Of a stretch of DNA of 64,000 nt, positions 9,860 to 22,022 are shown in pieces; position 1 is the stretch's first letter, and every line of letters starts with the position of its first letter. Source of the DNA: Sulfurisoma sp963709555 (lineage in GTDB: Bacteria; Pseudomonadota; Gammaproteobacteria; Burkholderiales; Rhodocyclaceae); NCBI GenBank assembly GCA_963709555.1, contig CAVPWR010000008.1, positions 186,001-250,000 on the forward strand, written 5' to 3'. The position numbers and the translations under genes were made by a program. A model generated the notes under the pieces. That model saw only the letters and a program-made list of their open reading frames with translations. It did no database searches and was not told where the DNA came from.

Positions 9860-10580
9860 GTGAGGAAACTGCTCGAGAAGCAAATTTCGCTGCTGCCGCT
9901 TGTGGCCTGCGCCGCCCTGCTGCTCGGCGGCTGCGCGACTTCCGGCAACCCCAAGGATCCGATCGAAGGCTTCAATCGCGCGATGTTCGGCCTCAACGAG
10001 GGCCTCGACAAGGCGATCTTCAAGCCGGTCGCCACCGGCTATGACGTGGTGCTGCCGTCCGCCGATCAAGACCGGCATCGCCAACGCCTTCGGCAACCTC
10101 GACGACGCTGTGATCGGCGTCAACAACCTGCTGCAGGGCAAGGGCAAGGACGGTTTCAGCGATTTAGGTCGCGTGGTGCTCAACAGCACCGTCGGCATCT
10201 TCGGCCTCATCGACGTCGCCAGCAAAATGGGTCTGGAAAAGCACGAGGAAGATTTCGGTCAGACCTTCGGCCGCTGGGGCATGGGTCCGGGCGCTTATAC
10301 GGTGTGGCCCATTTTCGGCCCGCGCACGGTGCGCGACAGCTTCGGCATGTTCCTCGACTGGTATGCCGATCCGCTCGTCGCCGTCGTTTCCGACGTGCCT
10401 GCGCGCAACAGCCTGCTCGCGCTACGCTTCGTCAGCCGTCGTGCCGATTACCTGCCGGCGGACAAGGTGATCGAGGAGGCTGCGCTCGACAAGTACGCCT
10501 ACGTGCGCGACGGCTACCTGCAGCGTCGCCGCAACCTGATCCACGACGGCAATCCGCCGCGCGAGAAAGAGGACTTCTAA
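9860..10580 (+). CDS. mlaA: Outer-membrane lipoprotein MlaA (VacJ), apparent +1 frameshift
   Basis: The GTG start at 9860 follows a Shine-Dalgarno-like AAGGGG and gives a lipoprotein signal ending LLLGGC. The frame reads to VVLPSA and then fails near 10060; dropping one C gives VVLPSPIKTGIANAFGNLDD, and the second frame continues with canonical VacJ sequence to 10580. The restored length is about 239 residues, normal for the family. MlaA forms the outer-membrane ring that removes mislocalised phospholipids. The flanking genes are intact, so sequencing error is likely. Confidence 0.85.
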
Positions 10581-10583
10581 GCC

Positions 10584-11222
10584 GTGAAGCTCAAGGAACA
10601 TTCAATGCAGTGGCTGTTCGGCATCATCACCGTGCTGACTTTCAATGGCGCCGTGCTGGCACAGGAGCAGACCCCCGACGCACTCATCAAGCAAGTCACC
10701 ACCGAGGTGCTCGAAATCGTGCGCAAGGACAAGGACATACAGTCCGGCAACACGAAAAAGGCCATCGAGCTGGTCGAGGCCAAGGTGTTGCCACACTTCA
10801 ACTTCACCCGCATGACACAACTGGCGGTGGCGCGCGACTGGAAGCAGTCATCGCCTGCACAGCAGAAGGTGCTGACCGAGGAGTTCCGCTCGCTGCTGGT
10901 ACGCACCTACTCCAAGGCGCTGACCGAGTACAAGAATCAGACCATCGAATTCAAGCCGTTCAAGATGCAGGCCGGCGAGACCGACGTCAAGGTGCGCACC
11001 CAGATCGACCAGGCCGGCGCCAAGTCCATCGGGCTGGACTACTATCTGGAAAAGATGCCGAATGGCTGGAAGGTCTATGACATCGAGGTCGGCGGCGTCA
11101 GCCTCGTCACCAACTATCGCAGCGAATTCACCGCCGAAGTGCGCAAGGGCGGCATCGACGGCCTGATCGCCACCCTGCAGACCAAGAACAAATCGGGTGA
11201 AAGCACCGTTCCCAAGAAATGA
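10584..11222 (+). CDS. mlaC: Periplasmic phospholipid shuttle MlaC
   Basis: A 212-residue MlaC-family protein with signal peptide (cleavage after AVLA) and the Tol/Ttg2D fold signatures HFNFTRMTQLAVARDWK and YDIEVGGVSLVTNYR. It carries phospholipid between MlaA and MlaD. GTG start three bases after mlaA; stop overlaps mlaB by ATGA. Confidence 0.93.
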   Translation: MKLKEHSMQWLFGIITVLTFNGAVLAQEQTPDALIKQVTTEVLEIVRKDKDIQSGNTKKAIELVEAKVLPHFNFTRMTQLAVARDWKQSSPAQQKVLTEEFRSLLVRTYSKALTEYKNQTIEFKPFKMQAGETDVKVRTQIDQAGAKSIGLDYYLEKMPNGWKVYDIEVGGVSLVTNYRSEFTAEVRKGGIDGLIATLQTKNKSGESTVPKK

Positions 11223-11500
11223 TCAGCAGCGCCGGTGATTCCATCGTCGTCGCGGGCGCGATGACCCTGCCCGCGGCGACGGGCCTGCTCAACGAGGGCA
11301 ATGCGCTCGTGGTGGGAGGGCTCGAGCTTATCGACCTGTCCGGGGTCACCGACGTCGACTCCTCGGGCCTCTCCGTCGTTTTCGGCTGGCTGCGCGCCGC
11401 CAAGGCCCAGGGCAAGTCCATCCGCATCGCCAATCCGCCCAAGGATTTCATCAGCCTCGCCGAGGTCTATGGCGTGGCCGATCAATTGCCGCTCGCCTGA
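11219..11500 (+). CDS. mlaB: STAS-domain subunit MlaB
   Basis: A 93-residue single STAS domain with LIDLSGVTDVDSSGLSVVFGW. In the Mla complex this cytoplasmic subunit binds MlaF and supports its activity. Coupled to mlaC by an ATGA overlap and last in the mla operon proper. Confidence 0.88.
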   Translation: MISSAGDSIVVAGAMTLPAATGLLNEGNALVVGGLELIDLSGVTDVDSSGLSVVFGWLRAAKAQGKSIRIANPPKDFISLAEVYGVADQLPLA

Positions 11501-11528
11501 CGGCCCGGCGCGGCTGCAGGTTTGTCCC

Positions 11529-12257
<729 letters not shown>

Positions 12258-12261
<4 letters not shown>

Positions 12262-13013
12262 TCGGCTTCCTCACCCTGCTGCAAAAGGAAATCCTGCGCT
12301 TCTGGAAGGTCGGCTTCCAGACGGTCGCCGCGCCGTTGGTCACGGCCTTGCTCTACCTGCTGATCTTTTCCCACGTGCTCGAGGACCATGTGCGCATCTA
12401 CGACAACGTCCCCTACACGGCCTTCCTCGTGCCCGGCCTGGTGATGATGTCGATATTGCAGAACGCCTTCGCCAACTCCTCCTCGTCGCTGATCCAGTCC
12501 AAGGTCACCGGCAGCGTCGTCTTCATGCTGCTGGCGCCGATTTCCTATCGCGCCTTCTGGGCGGCCTATGTCGGGGCGGCGGCACTGCGCGGCCTGCTGG
12601 TCGGGCTCGGCGTATTCCTGGTGACGCTGGGTTTCACCGGCGCGCGGCTGGAGGCACCGCTGTGGATCCTCGCTTTCGCCGTGCTCGGCGGCGGCGTGCT
12701 CGGCACGCTTGGCGTGATCGCCGGCATCTGGTCCGACAAGTTCGACCAGCTCGCCGCCTTCCAGAACTTCCTGATCATGCCGCTGACCTTCCTCTCCGGC
12801 GTGTTCTATTCCATCCACTCGCTGCCGCCGTTCTGGCAGCAGGTGTCGCACTGGAACCCGATCTTCTACATGATCGACGGCTTCCGCTACGGCTTCTTCG
12901 CCCTTTCCGACGTCTCGCCCTGGCAGAGCCTGGCGGTGGTCGGAGTATCCTTCGTGCTTCTTTCCGCCCTGACGCTGGAACTGCTGCGCCGCGGCTACAA
13001 ACTGAGGATGTAA
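12258..13013 (+). CDS. ABC-2 type permease, YadH-like
   Basis: A 251-residue ABC-2 permease with six hydrophobic segments and the typical terminal signature MPLTFLSGVFYSIHSLPPFWQ. It pairs with the ATPase whose stop it overlaps. Substrate is not evident from sequence. Confidence 0.88.
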
Positions 13014-13015
13014 CC

Positions 13016-13250
13016 ATGTTGGACCCGCAAGAAATTCAGGAATGGATCGCCGCCGGCGTGCCCTGCGAACAATTGAGCGTCGATGGCGACGGCCAGCACT
13101 TCCAGGCCGTCATCGTCAGTCGGGAATTCGCCGGCCTCAATCGCGTGCAGCGGCAGCAGCGCGTGAACAAGGTGCTCAAGGAGCATTTCGACAGCGGCGT
13201 GCTGCACGCGCTGTCGATGCAGTGCCTGACCCCGGAAGAGGCGGCCGCCC

Positions 13251-13258
<8 letters not shown>
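13016..13258 (+). CDS. ibaG: BolA/IbaG family protein
   Basis: An 80-residue BolA-family protein (LDPQEIQEWIAAGVPCEQLSV) with the conserved HALSM segment near the C-terminus. BolA-like proteins associate with monothiol glutaredoxins and iron-sulfur clusters; IbaG/YrbA is typically encoded between mla and murA, as here. Overlaps the murA start by 8 bp. Confidence 0.88.
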
Positions 13259-14519
<1,261 letters not shown>

Positions 14520-14523
14520 CTGC

Positions 14524-14643
14524 ATGAGCAGCGAAGGGGGACCCATGAGGGAAGCGAATGGGGGCGAAGCGGCAGCGAATGCCGCTAGCCACCGACATGG
14601 AAGCGTTTCAGTCCGGGGTGACCGTTCGGAGGCGGCCGTATGA
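14524..14643 (+). CDS. Possible 39-residue leader ORF before hisG
   Basis: A 40-codon frame from ATG 14524 ends with TGA overlapping the hisG ATG (ATGA at 14640-14643). It contains a perfect 7-bp hairpin (AGCGGCA/TGCCGCT, 14568-14586) and four GCGAA repeats. No histidine codon run is present beyond two adjacent His codons separated by Arg, so it is not a classical his attenuator. The Shine-Dalgarno region is weak. Translation is unproven. Confidence 0.25.
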   Translation: MSSEGGPMREANGGEAAANAASHRHGSVSVRGDRSEAAV

Positions 14644-15290
14644 ACGGAATAAACATGATCACGGTGGCCCTCTCCAAGGGGCGAATCTTCGAGGAAACCT
14701 TGCCGCTGCTGGCCGCAGCTGGCATTGTTCCGAGCGAGAACCCCGAGTCCTCGCGCAAGCTCATCATCGGCACCAACCGCGCCGACGTGCGCGTCGTCAT
14801 CGTGCGCGCTTCCGACGTGCCGACCTATGTGCAATACGGCGCGGCTGACCTCGGCATCGCCGGCAAGGACGTGCTGCTCGAACATGGCGGCGCCGGACTC
14901 TACCAGCCGCTCGACCTCAAGATCGCCAAGTGCCGCATGTGCGTGGCCGCGCCGGCCGGCTTCGACTACGCTGCCGCCGTGCGCCGCGGCGCCCGCCTGC
15001 GCGTGGCGACAAAATACATCAACACCGCCCGCGAGCACTTCGCCGCCAAGGGCGTGCATGTCGACCTGATCAAGCTCTACGGCTCGATGGAACTGGCGCC
15101 GCTGGCCGGGCTGGCCGAGGCCATCGTCGACCTCGTTTCGTCGGGCGGCACACTCAAGGCCAACAACCTGGTCGAGGTCGAGGACATCATGCCGATCTCG
15201 TCGCGCCTGGTCGTCAATCAGGCCGCGCTCAAGCTCAAGCGCGAACTGCTGCAGCCGGTGATCGACGCCTTCGCCGGGGCCGTCAAATGA
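14640..15290 (+). CDS. hisG: ATP phosphoribosyltransferase, short form
   Basis: A 216-residue short-form HisG, first enzyme of histidine synthesis (MITVALSKGRIFEETLPLL, catalytic region DLVSSGGTLKANNL). Short HisG lacks the C-terminal regulatory domain and depends on HisZ, which is not in this window. GGAGG lies upstream of the ATG at 14640. Its stop overlaps hisD by ATGA. Confidence 0.95.
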   Translation: MNGINMITVALSKGRIFEETLPLLAAAGIVPSENPESSRKLIIGTNRADVRVVIVRASDVPTYVQYGAADLGIAGKDVLLEHGGAGLYQPLDLKIAKCRMCVAAPAGFDYAAAVRRGARLRVATKYINTAREHFAAKGVHVDLIKLYGSMELAPLAGLAEAIVDLVSSGGTLKANNLVEVEDIMPISSRLVVNQAALKLKRELLQPVIDAFAGAVK

Positions 15291-16594
15291 CCACGCCTAC
15301 GATTCGCCGCCTCTCCACCCGCGAGCCCGAATTCCTGGCTACGCTCGATGCGCTGCTCGCCTTCGACAACTCGACCGACGAGGCCATCGAGAAGACCGTC
15401 GCCGAGATTCTCGCCAGCGTGCGCAAGCTGGGCGATGCGGCCGTGCTCGATTACACGCGCCGCTTCGACAAGCTCGATGCGGCGACCATGGCGCAGCTGG
15501 AATTGCCGCGTGACGAACTCAAGGCCGCCTTCGACGGCCTGCCCGCCGCGCAGCGCACCGCGCTCGAACAGGCCGCAGCCCGCGTCAGGAGCTACCACGA
15601 GCGGCAGAAGCTCGAGTCGTGGGAATACACCGAAGCCGACGGCACGCGGCTGGGCCAGAAGGTCACGCCGCTCGACCGCGTCGGCCTTTACGTGCCCGGC
15701 GGCAAGGCCGCCTATCCCAGCTCGGTGCTGATGAACGCGATGCCGGCCAAGGTCGCCGGGGTGCGCGAACTGATCATGGTGGTGCCGACGCCGCGTGGCG
15801 AGAAGAATGCGCTGGTACTGGCCGCTGCGCACCTCTGCGGCGTCGATCGCGTGTTCACCATCGGCGGCGCCCAGGCGGTGGCCGCGCTGGCCTATGGCAC
15901 CCAGACCATCCCCCAGGTCGACAAGATCGTCGGCCCGGGCAACGCCTACGTCGCCAGCGCCAAGCGCCGCGTCTTCGGCACCGTCGGCATCGACATGGTG
16001 GCCGGCCCCTCCGAGGTGCTGATCATTTCCGACGGCTCGGGCGATCCGGACTGGACCGCCATCGACCTGTTCGCCCAGGCCGAGCACGATGAATTGGCGC
16101 AGTCCATCCTGCTTTGCCCGGACGCAGCCTACCTCGACCGCGTCTCCGCGAGCATCGAGAAGCTGCTGCCCACCATGCCGCGCAAGGAGGTGATTGCCGC
16201 ATCGATCGAAGGCCGCGGTGCGCTGATCCACGTCAGCGATCTCGACGAGGCCTGCGTCATCGCCAACCGCATCGCGCCCGAGCACCTCGAACTGTCGGTC
16301 GAGCATCCGCGTGCGCTGGTCGACAAGATCCGCCACGCCGGCGCCATCTTCATGGGCCACTACACTTCCGAGTCACTCGGCGACTACTGCGCCGGCCCCA
16401 ACCACGTGCTGCCGACCTCGCGCAGTGCGCGCTTTTCCTCGCCCCTCGGCGTCTACGATTTCCAGAAGCGCTCGAGCCTGATCGAGGTGTCGGAAGCAGG
16501 GGCGCAGACGCTGGGGCCAATCGCAGCCACGCTCGCTTACGGCGAGGGCTTGAGCGCGCACGCCCGTGCCGCCGAGTTGCGACTGAAGCGCTGA
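15287..16594 (+). CDS. hisD: Histidinol dehydrogenase
   Basis: A 435-residue HisD oxidising histidinol to histidine in two NAD-dependent steps. Family signatures are VGLYVPGGKAAYPSSVLMN, GPGNAYVASAKRRVFG and IDMVAGPSEVLIISD; the zinc/catalytic regions AEHDELAQ and IAPEHLEL are intact. Start coupled to hisG. Confidence 0.96.
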   Translation: MTTPTIRRLSTREPEFLATLDALLAFDNSTDEAIEKTVAEILASVRKLGDAAVLDYTRRFDKLDAATMAQLELPRDELKAAFDGLPAAQRTALEQAAARVRSYHERQKLESWEYTEADGTRLGQKVTPLDRVGLYVPGGKAAYPSSVLMNAMPAKVAGVRELIMVVPTPRGEKNALVLAAAHLCGVDRVFTIGGAQAVAALAYGTQTIPQVDKIVGPGNAYVASAKRRVFGTVGIDMVAGPSEVLIISDGSGDPDWTAIDLFAQAEHDELAQSILLCPDAAYLDRVSASIEKLLPTMPRKEVIAASIEGRGALIHVSDLDEACVIANRIAPEHLELSVEHPRALVDKIRHAGAIFMGHYTSESLGDYCAGPNHVLPTSRSARFSSPLGVYDFQKRSSLIEVSEAGAQTLGPIAATLAYGEGLSAHARAAELRLKR

Positions 16595-16674
16595 GTGCGG
16601 CGGTGCCCGGGGCCGGCATTGTCCGACCGCGGGTTTCATGCAAGCATGCGGCTCATCTCGACGGAGCAGACCCC

Positions 16675-17352
16675 ATGTATGTCCCGGCCACCTTTCGCGA
16701 AAGCCGCCTCGATGCGATGCACGCGCTGATGCGTGCGCATCCACTCGGCCTGCTGGTGACGCACGGGGCGGCCGGCCTGCAGGCATCGCCGGTGCCATTC
16801 CTGCTGTATGCCGACGAGGGGGCGCATGGCGTGTTGCGCGCCCATGTGGCGCGGGCCAACCCGCACTGGCAGCGACTCGACGATGTTGCGGAATGCCTCG
16901 TGGTGTTCCAGGCCGCCGATGGCTACGTCACGCCGTCGTGGTACCCGAGCAAGGCGGCGACGCACAGGGTGGTGCCGACCTGGAATTACGCCACCGTGCA
17001 TGCTTGGGGCAGGCCGCGGTCAGTGTCGGATGACGACTGGCTGCGGCGGCAGCTGGAAGACCTCACCGCCTACCACGAGAGTCGCCGCCCGCGGCCCTGG
17101 TCGGTTGCCGACGTCCCCGTCGATTTCCTGGCGTCGCAGATGAAGGCCGTCGTCGGCATCGAGATTCCGATCGCCCGCATCGAGGGCAAGTGGAAGATGA
17201 GCCAGAACAAGGAAGTTGCGGACCGGGCCGGCGTCGTCGACGGAATGCGCATGCATGACGATCCCCACCATAATCCGGCGGTGGCCGACCTTGTCGAATC
17301 CGCAATCGGGCCGCAGTCCGCCGCAGCGCGGTGCGGCGACGACACGGCCTGA
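16675..17352 (+). CDS. FMN-binding PaiB-like protein
   Basis: A 225-residue PaiB-family protein (MYVPATFRESRLDAMHALM, central ATHRVVPTWNYATVHAWG, LASQMKAVVGIEIPIARIEGKWKMSQN). The fold is a flavin-reductase-like split barrel; Bacillus PaiB is described as a negative regulator, but the biochemical role is unclear. GGAG precedes the start. It sits between hisD and the inverted hisC, where betaproteobacterial his operons normally have no such gene. Confidence 0.82.
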   Translation: MYVPATFRESRLDAMHALMRAHPLGLLVTHGAAGLQASPVPFLLYADEGAHGVLRAHVARANPHWQRLDDVAECLVVFQAADGYVTPSWYPSKAATHRVVPTWNYATVHAWGRPRSVSDDDWLRRQLEDLTAYHESRRPRPWSVADVPVDFLASQMKAVVGIEIPIARIEGKWKMSQNKEVADRAGVVDGMRMHDDPHHNPAVADLVESAIGPQSAAARCGDDTA

Positions 17353-17372
17353 GGCGCGCGCCGCCCCGGGCG

Positions 17373-18446
17373 CTATCGGCCGACGATTTCCCGCAGCGCC
17401 GCTATCAGCGCCTCGCACTGCTCGTCGGTGCCGACGGTGATGCGCAGGAACTGATCGATCCGCTGCTGCCTGAAATGGCGCACGATGATCGAGCGTTGCC
17501 GTAGCGCCAGCGCCGACTTTTCGGCGTCGTGTTGCGGGTGGCGGGCGAAGACGAAGTTCGCTGCCGAGGGCAGCACCTCGAAACCCAGCGCTTCGAGATC
17601 GGCCACCAGCTTCGTACGGCTGCGGATGACGGACTGCCGTGTGCGATCGAACCACTCGCGGTCTTCCAGCGCGGCGACGGCGCCGGCGATGGCGAGGCGG
17701 TCCAGCGGGTAGGAATTGAAGCTGTTCTTGACCCGCTCCAGTGCTTCGATGAGGTCGGCATGGCCGACGGCGAAACCGACGCGCAGGCCGGCCAGCGAGC
17801 GCGACTTGGACAGGGTCTGCACCACCAGCAGGTTGGGATGGCGATTGACCAGCGCCACGGCCGAATCGATGCCGGGGCCGCCGAAATCGATGTAGGCCTC
17901 GTCGATCACCACCACCGAATCGCGGTTGGCGTCCAGCAGCCGGGCGATGTCGGCCAGCGGCAGGGCCCGCCCGGTCGGGGCGTTGGGGTTGGGGAAGATG
18001 ATGCCGCCGTTGGGCTTCGCATAATCGCCGACGCGGATGTCGAAGGCAGCGTCGAGCGGCACGGTCTCGTACTGCACGCCATAGAGCCCGCAATAGACCG
18101 GGTAGAAGCTGTAGGTGATGTCGGGGAACAGGATCGGCCGCTCGTGCTTGAGCAGGGCGAGGAAGACGTGGGCCAGCACCTCGTCCGAGCCGTTGCCGAC
18201 GAAGACGTTGCGCGGCTCGATGTCGCCGAAGAAGCTGGCCACAGCGGCCTTGAGGCGGTCGGCGTTGGGGTCGGGATAGAGCCGCAGGCCCTCGTTGATC
18301 TCCCCGCGCAGCGCTTCGAATACCCTCGGCGATGGCCCGTAGGGATTCTCGTTGGTGTTGAGCTTGACCAGGTTGGCGAGCTTGGGTTGCTCACCCGGAA
18401 CGTAGGGGGTGAGACCCTTGACGACGGTGCTCCAGAATCGGCTCAT
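17373..18446 (-). CDS. hisC: Histidinol-phosphate aminotransferase, inverted in the his cluster
   Basis: A 357-residue class I/II PLP aminotransferase (VKLNTNENPYGPSP, FPNPNAPTGR, PLP-lysine region TLSKSRSLAGLRVG, C-terminal FLRITVG). It converts imidazole acetol-phosphate to histidinol-phosphate. I chose ATG 18446 (MSRFWSTVV); the frame is open further upstream but would run into hisB. It occupies the canonical slot between hisD and hisB but points the other way. Confidence 0.94.
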   Translation of the reverse strand: MSRFWSTVVKGLTPYVPGEQPKLANLVKLNTNENPYGPSPRVFEALRGEINEGLRLYPDPNADRLKAAVASFFGDIEPRNVFVGNGSDEVLAHVFLALLKHERPILFPDITYSFYPVYCGLYGVQYETVPLDAAFDIRVGDYAKPNGGIIFPNPNAPTGRALPLADIARLLDANRDSVVVIDEAYIDFGGPGIDSAVALVNRHPNLLVVQTLSKSRSLAGLRVGFAVGHADLIEALERVKNSFNSYPLDRLAIAGAVAALEDREWFDRTRQSVIRSRTKLVADLEALGFEVLPSAANFVFARHPQHDAEKSALALRQRSIIVRHFRQQRIDQFLRITVGTDEQCEALIAALREIVGR

Positions 18447-18507
18447 GACTGCGACGGGGTGGCTTTGCGGTAGGCATGAAATGGTATCATGCGCCCTCGA
18501 TTCAACC

Positions 18508-19110
18508 ATGAAGCCTACTGCGATGCGCAGCGCCGAAGTCCAACGCAATACCCTCGAGACCCGCATCCGGGTCAAGGTCGATCTCGACGGCAGCGGAAAA
18601 TCCAAGCTCGCCACCGGCGTCGGCTTCTTCGACCACATGCTCGACCAGATCGCGCGCCACGGCATGCTCGACCTCGAGGTCGAGGCGCAGGGCGACCTGC
18701 ACATCGACGCCCATCACACCGTCGAGGACGTCGGCATCACCCTCGGCCAGGCACTGGCGCAGGCGTGGGGCGACAAGAAGGGACTGGTCCGCTACGGCCA
18801 CGCCTACGTGCCGCTCGACGAGGCGCTGTCGCGCGTGGTCATCGATCTCTCAGGGCGGCCTGGGCTGACTTTCAACGTCGACTTCGTGCGCGGCAACGTC
18901 GGCGAGTTCGATGTCAACCTCGTGCGCGAGTTCTTCCAGGGGCTGGTCAATCACGCCAATGCCACCGTGCACATCGACAACCTGCGTGGCGACAACGCCC
19001 ACCACCAGGCCGAGACGGTGTTCAAGGCCTTCGGTCGGGCGCTGCGCATGGCGGTCGATGCCGATCCGCGCGCGGCCGGCGCCATTCCCTCGACCAAGGG
19101 CAGTCTCTGA
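18508..19110 (+). CDS. hisB: Imidazoleglycerol-phosphate dehydratase
   Basis: A monofunctional HisB with metal-binding motifs FFDHMLDQIARHG, DAHHTVEDVG, HAYVPLDEAL and DNAHHQAETVFKAFGRAL. The first ATG at 18508 gives 200 residues; the ATG at 18523 (MRSAEVQRNT) would give 195, the usual family length, and may be the real start. Because hisC is inverted, this gene must have its own promoter in the 61-bp divergent spacer; TATCAT at 18485 is a possible -10. Confidence 0.95.
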   Translation: MKPTAMRSAEVQRNTLETRIRVKVDLDGSGKSKLATGVGFFDHMLDQIARHGMLDLEVEAQGDLHIDAHHTVEDVGITLGQALAQAWGDKKGLVRYGHAYVPLDEALSRVVIDLSGRPGLTFNVDFVRGNVGEFDVNLVREFFQGLVNHANATVHIDNLRGDNAHHQAETVFKAFGRALRMAVDADPRAAGAIPSTKGSL

Positions 19111-19120
19111 ACCCTGCGCC

Positions 19121-19768
19121 ATGACTACCGTTGCTGTCGTCGATTACGGCATGGGCAATCTGCGCTCGGTGGCCAAGGCCATCGAGCACGTCGCGCCGCA
19201 TGCGCAAGTTCTCGTCACCGCCGATCCCGCGCAGGTCGCGGCGGCTGATCGCGTGGTCGTGCCCGGCCAGGGCGCGATGCCGGACTGCATGCGCGAACTG
19301 ACTGCACGCGGCTTGCGCCAGGCAGTGATCGACGCCGCGGCCAACAAGCCTTTCCTCGGTATCTGCATCGGCCTGCAGATGCTGTTCGAGCACAGCGAGG
19401 AGGGCGACGTGCCCGGTCTGGCCGTGTTTCCAGGCCAGGTGCGCAGATTCCCCAACGCAGCGATGGTGGCTACCGACGGCAGCCGGCTCAAGGTGCCGCA
19501 CATGGGCTGGAACGAGGTCGAGCAGCATGCTGACGCGGGGCCGCACCCGATGTGGAACGGCATCGCCAATGGCAGCCGCTTCTACTTCGTGCACAGCTAT
19601 TACGTCGAACCGGCGCAGCCCGACGTGATCGCCGGCTCCACCGTCTACGGCATCCCCTTTACCAGTGCGGTGGCGCGGGATAACATCTTCGCCGTCCAGT
19701 TCCACCCAGAGAAGAGCGCCCAGTCCGGCCTGGCGCTGCTCGGCAATTTCATGAGCTGGAATCCCTGA
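19121..19768 (+). CDS. hisH: Imidazole glycerol phosphate synthase glutaminase subunit
   Basis: A 215-residue class I glutamine amidotransferase. The nucleophile Cys82 lies in FLGICIGLQML and the His/Glu pair in FHPEKSAQSG. It feeds ammonia to HisF. Starts 10 bp after hisB. Confidence 0.96.
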   Translation: MTTVAVVDYGMGNLRSVAKAIEHVAPHAQVLVTADPAQVAAADRVVVPGQGAMPDCMRELTARGLRQAVIDAAANKPFLGICIGLQMLFEHSEEGDVPGLAVFPGQVRRFPNAAMVATDGSRLKVPHMGWNEVEQHADAGPHPMWNGIANGSRFYFVHSYYVEPAQPDVIAGSTVYGIPFTSAVARDNIFAVQFHPEKSAQSGLALLGNFMSWNP

Positions 19769-19787
19769 TTTCCCTAGAGTCCCCACC

Positions 19788-20540
19788 ATGCTGCTGATAC
19801 CCGCGATCGATCTCAAGGATGGCCAATGCGTGCGCCTCAAGCAGGGCGTGATGGATGGTGCCACCGTGTTTTCCGAGAACCCCGCCGCCATGGCGCGCCA
19901 CTGGATAGCCCAGGGCGCGCGGCGCCTGCACCTCGTCGATCTCAACGGCGCCTTCGCCGGCAAGCCGAAGAACGAGCCGGCGATCAAGGCCATACTCGAT
20001 GAAGTCGGCGAGGAAATTCCGGTGCAGCTGGGTGGCGGCATCCGCGACCTCGATACCATCGCGCGCTGCCTCGACGACGGCATCAGCTACGTCATCATCG
20101 GCACGGCCGCGGTGAAGAATCCCGGCTTCCTCCATGACGCCTGCACCGCCTTTCCCGGCCACATCATCGTCGGCCTCGATGCCAAGGACGGCAAAGTGGC
20201 GGTGGATGGCTGGTCGAAGATGACCGGCCACGACGTCATCGACCTGGCGAAGAAATTCGAGGACTACGGCGTCGAGGCCGTGATCTACACCGACATCGGC
20301 CGCGACGGCATGCTCTCGGGCGTCAATGTCGACGCCACCGTCAAGCTGGCGCAGGCGCTGAAGATCCCCGTGATCGCCTCCGGCGGCATCGCCAGCATCG
20401 ATGACGTCAAGGCGCTGTGCGCCGTCCAGGACGAGGGCATCATGGGCGCCATCACCGGCCGCGCCATCTACGAAGGCAGGCTCGACTTCAAGCAGGCCCA
20501 GGCCGAAGCCGACAAGTGCAAGGGCGGCACGGCGCGCTGA
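19788..20540 (+). CDS. hisA: ProFAR isomerase
   Basis: A 250-residue TIM barrel (MLLIPAIDLKDGQCVRLKQG) with catalytic Asp in the IPAIDLKDG strand and VIYTDIGRDGMLSGVN. It isomerises ProFAR to PRFAR. A normal-length gene lying 19 bp after hisH. Confidence 0.96.
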   Translation: MLLIPAIDLKDGQCVRLKQGVMDGATVFSENPAAMARHWIAQGARRLHLVDLNGAFAGKPKNEPAIKAILDEVGEEIPVQLGGGIRDLDTIARCLDDGISYVIIGTAAVKNPGFLHDACTAFPGHIIVGLDAKDGKVAVDGWSKMTGHDVIDLAKKFEDYGVEAVIYTDIGRDGMLSGVNVDATVKLAQALKIPVIASGGIASIDDVKALCAVQDEGIMGAITGRAIYEGRLDFKQAQAEADKCKGGTAR

Positions 20541-20562
20541 CGCCGGCCTGAAGCGAACCACC

Positions 20563-21317
<755 letters not shown>

Positions 21318-21321
<4 letters not shown>

Positions 21322-21701
21322 GCAAGTGGCTGAACGAAGTGAAGTGGGACGAGCAGGGCCTCGTGCCCGCCATCGCGCAGGACGCGAAGACCGGCGAGGT
21401 GCTGATGTTCGCCTGGATGAACCGCGAGGCGCTGGAAAAGACTGCGCAGCTCGGTCAGGCCGTTTATTGGTCGCGCTCGCGTAGAAAGTTGTGGCACAAG
21501 GGCGAGGAATCCGGCCACTTCCAGAAGGTGGTGGAGTTGCGTACCGATTGCGACAACGACGTGATCCTGCTGAAAATCGAGCAGGTGGGCGGCATCGCCT
21601 GCCACACCGGCCGGCGCAGCTGCTTCTTCAACCGACTCGATGGCGAACACTGGCAGGATGTCGAGCCGGTGCTGAAGGACCCCAAGGAGATATACAAGTG
21701 A
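21318..21701 (+). CDS. hisI: Phosphoribosyl-AMP cyclohydrolase
   Basis: A 127-residue HisI with zinc ligands in ELRTDCDNDVILL and IACHTGRRSCFF. The best start is TTG at 21318, overlapping the hisF stop (TTGA); any later ATG would remove the conserved LNEVKWDEQGLVPAIAQD. It is monofunctional, with HisE encoded separately just downstream (GTGA overlap). Confidence 0.94.
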
Positions 21702-22021
21702 TCGATCTGGAAGTCATCCACCGCGTCCAGGAGACGCTGATCGAGCGCAAGAATGCCGCGCCCGATTCGTCTTACGTCGCCAGCCTCTACGCCAAGGGCA
21801 CCGACGCCATCTGCAAGAAGGTGGCGGAAGAGGCAGCCGAGGTCATCATGGCGGCCAAGGACGGCGACCGCCTGCACCTGGTGCGCGAGGTCTGCGACGT
21901 CTGGTTCCACACCCTGGTGCTGATGACCCACTTCGGCATCGGCGTCGACGACGTCATGGTCGAGTTCCGCCGCCGCGAGGGGATCTCCGGGATAGACGAG
22001 AAAAAGGCACGGGGCAAGTGA
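21698..22021 (+). CDS. hisE: Phosphoribosyl-ATP pyrophosphatase
   Basis: A 107-residue all-alpha MazG-like HisE (SSYVASLYAKGTDAICKKV, EEAAEVIMAAK) removing pyrophosphate from PR-ATP. GTG start coupled to hisI. Confidence 0.94.
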   Translation: MIDLEVIHRVQETLIERKNAAPDSSYVASLYAKGTDAICKKVAEEAAEVIMAAKDGDRLHLVREVCDVWFHTLVLMTHFGIGVDDVMVEFRRREGISGIDEKKARGK

Positions 22022-22022
22022 C

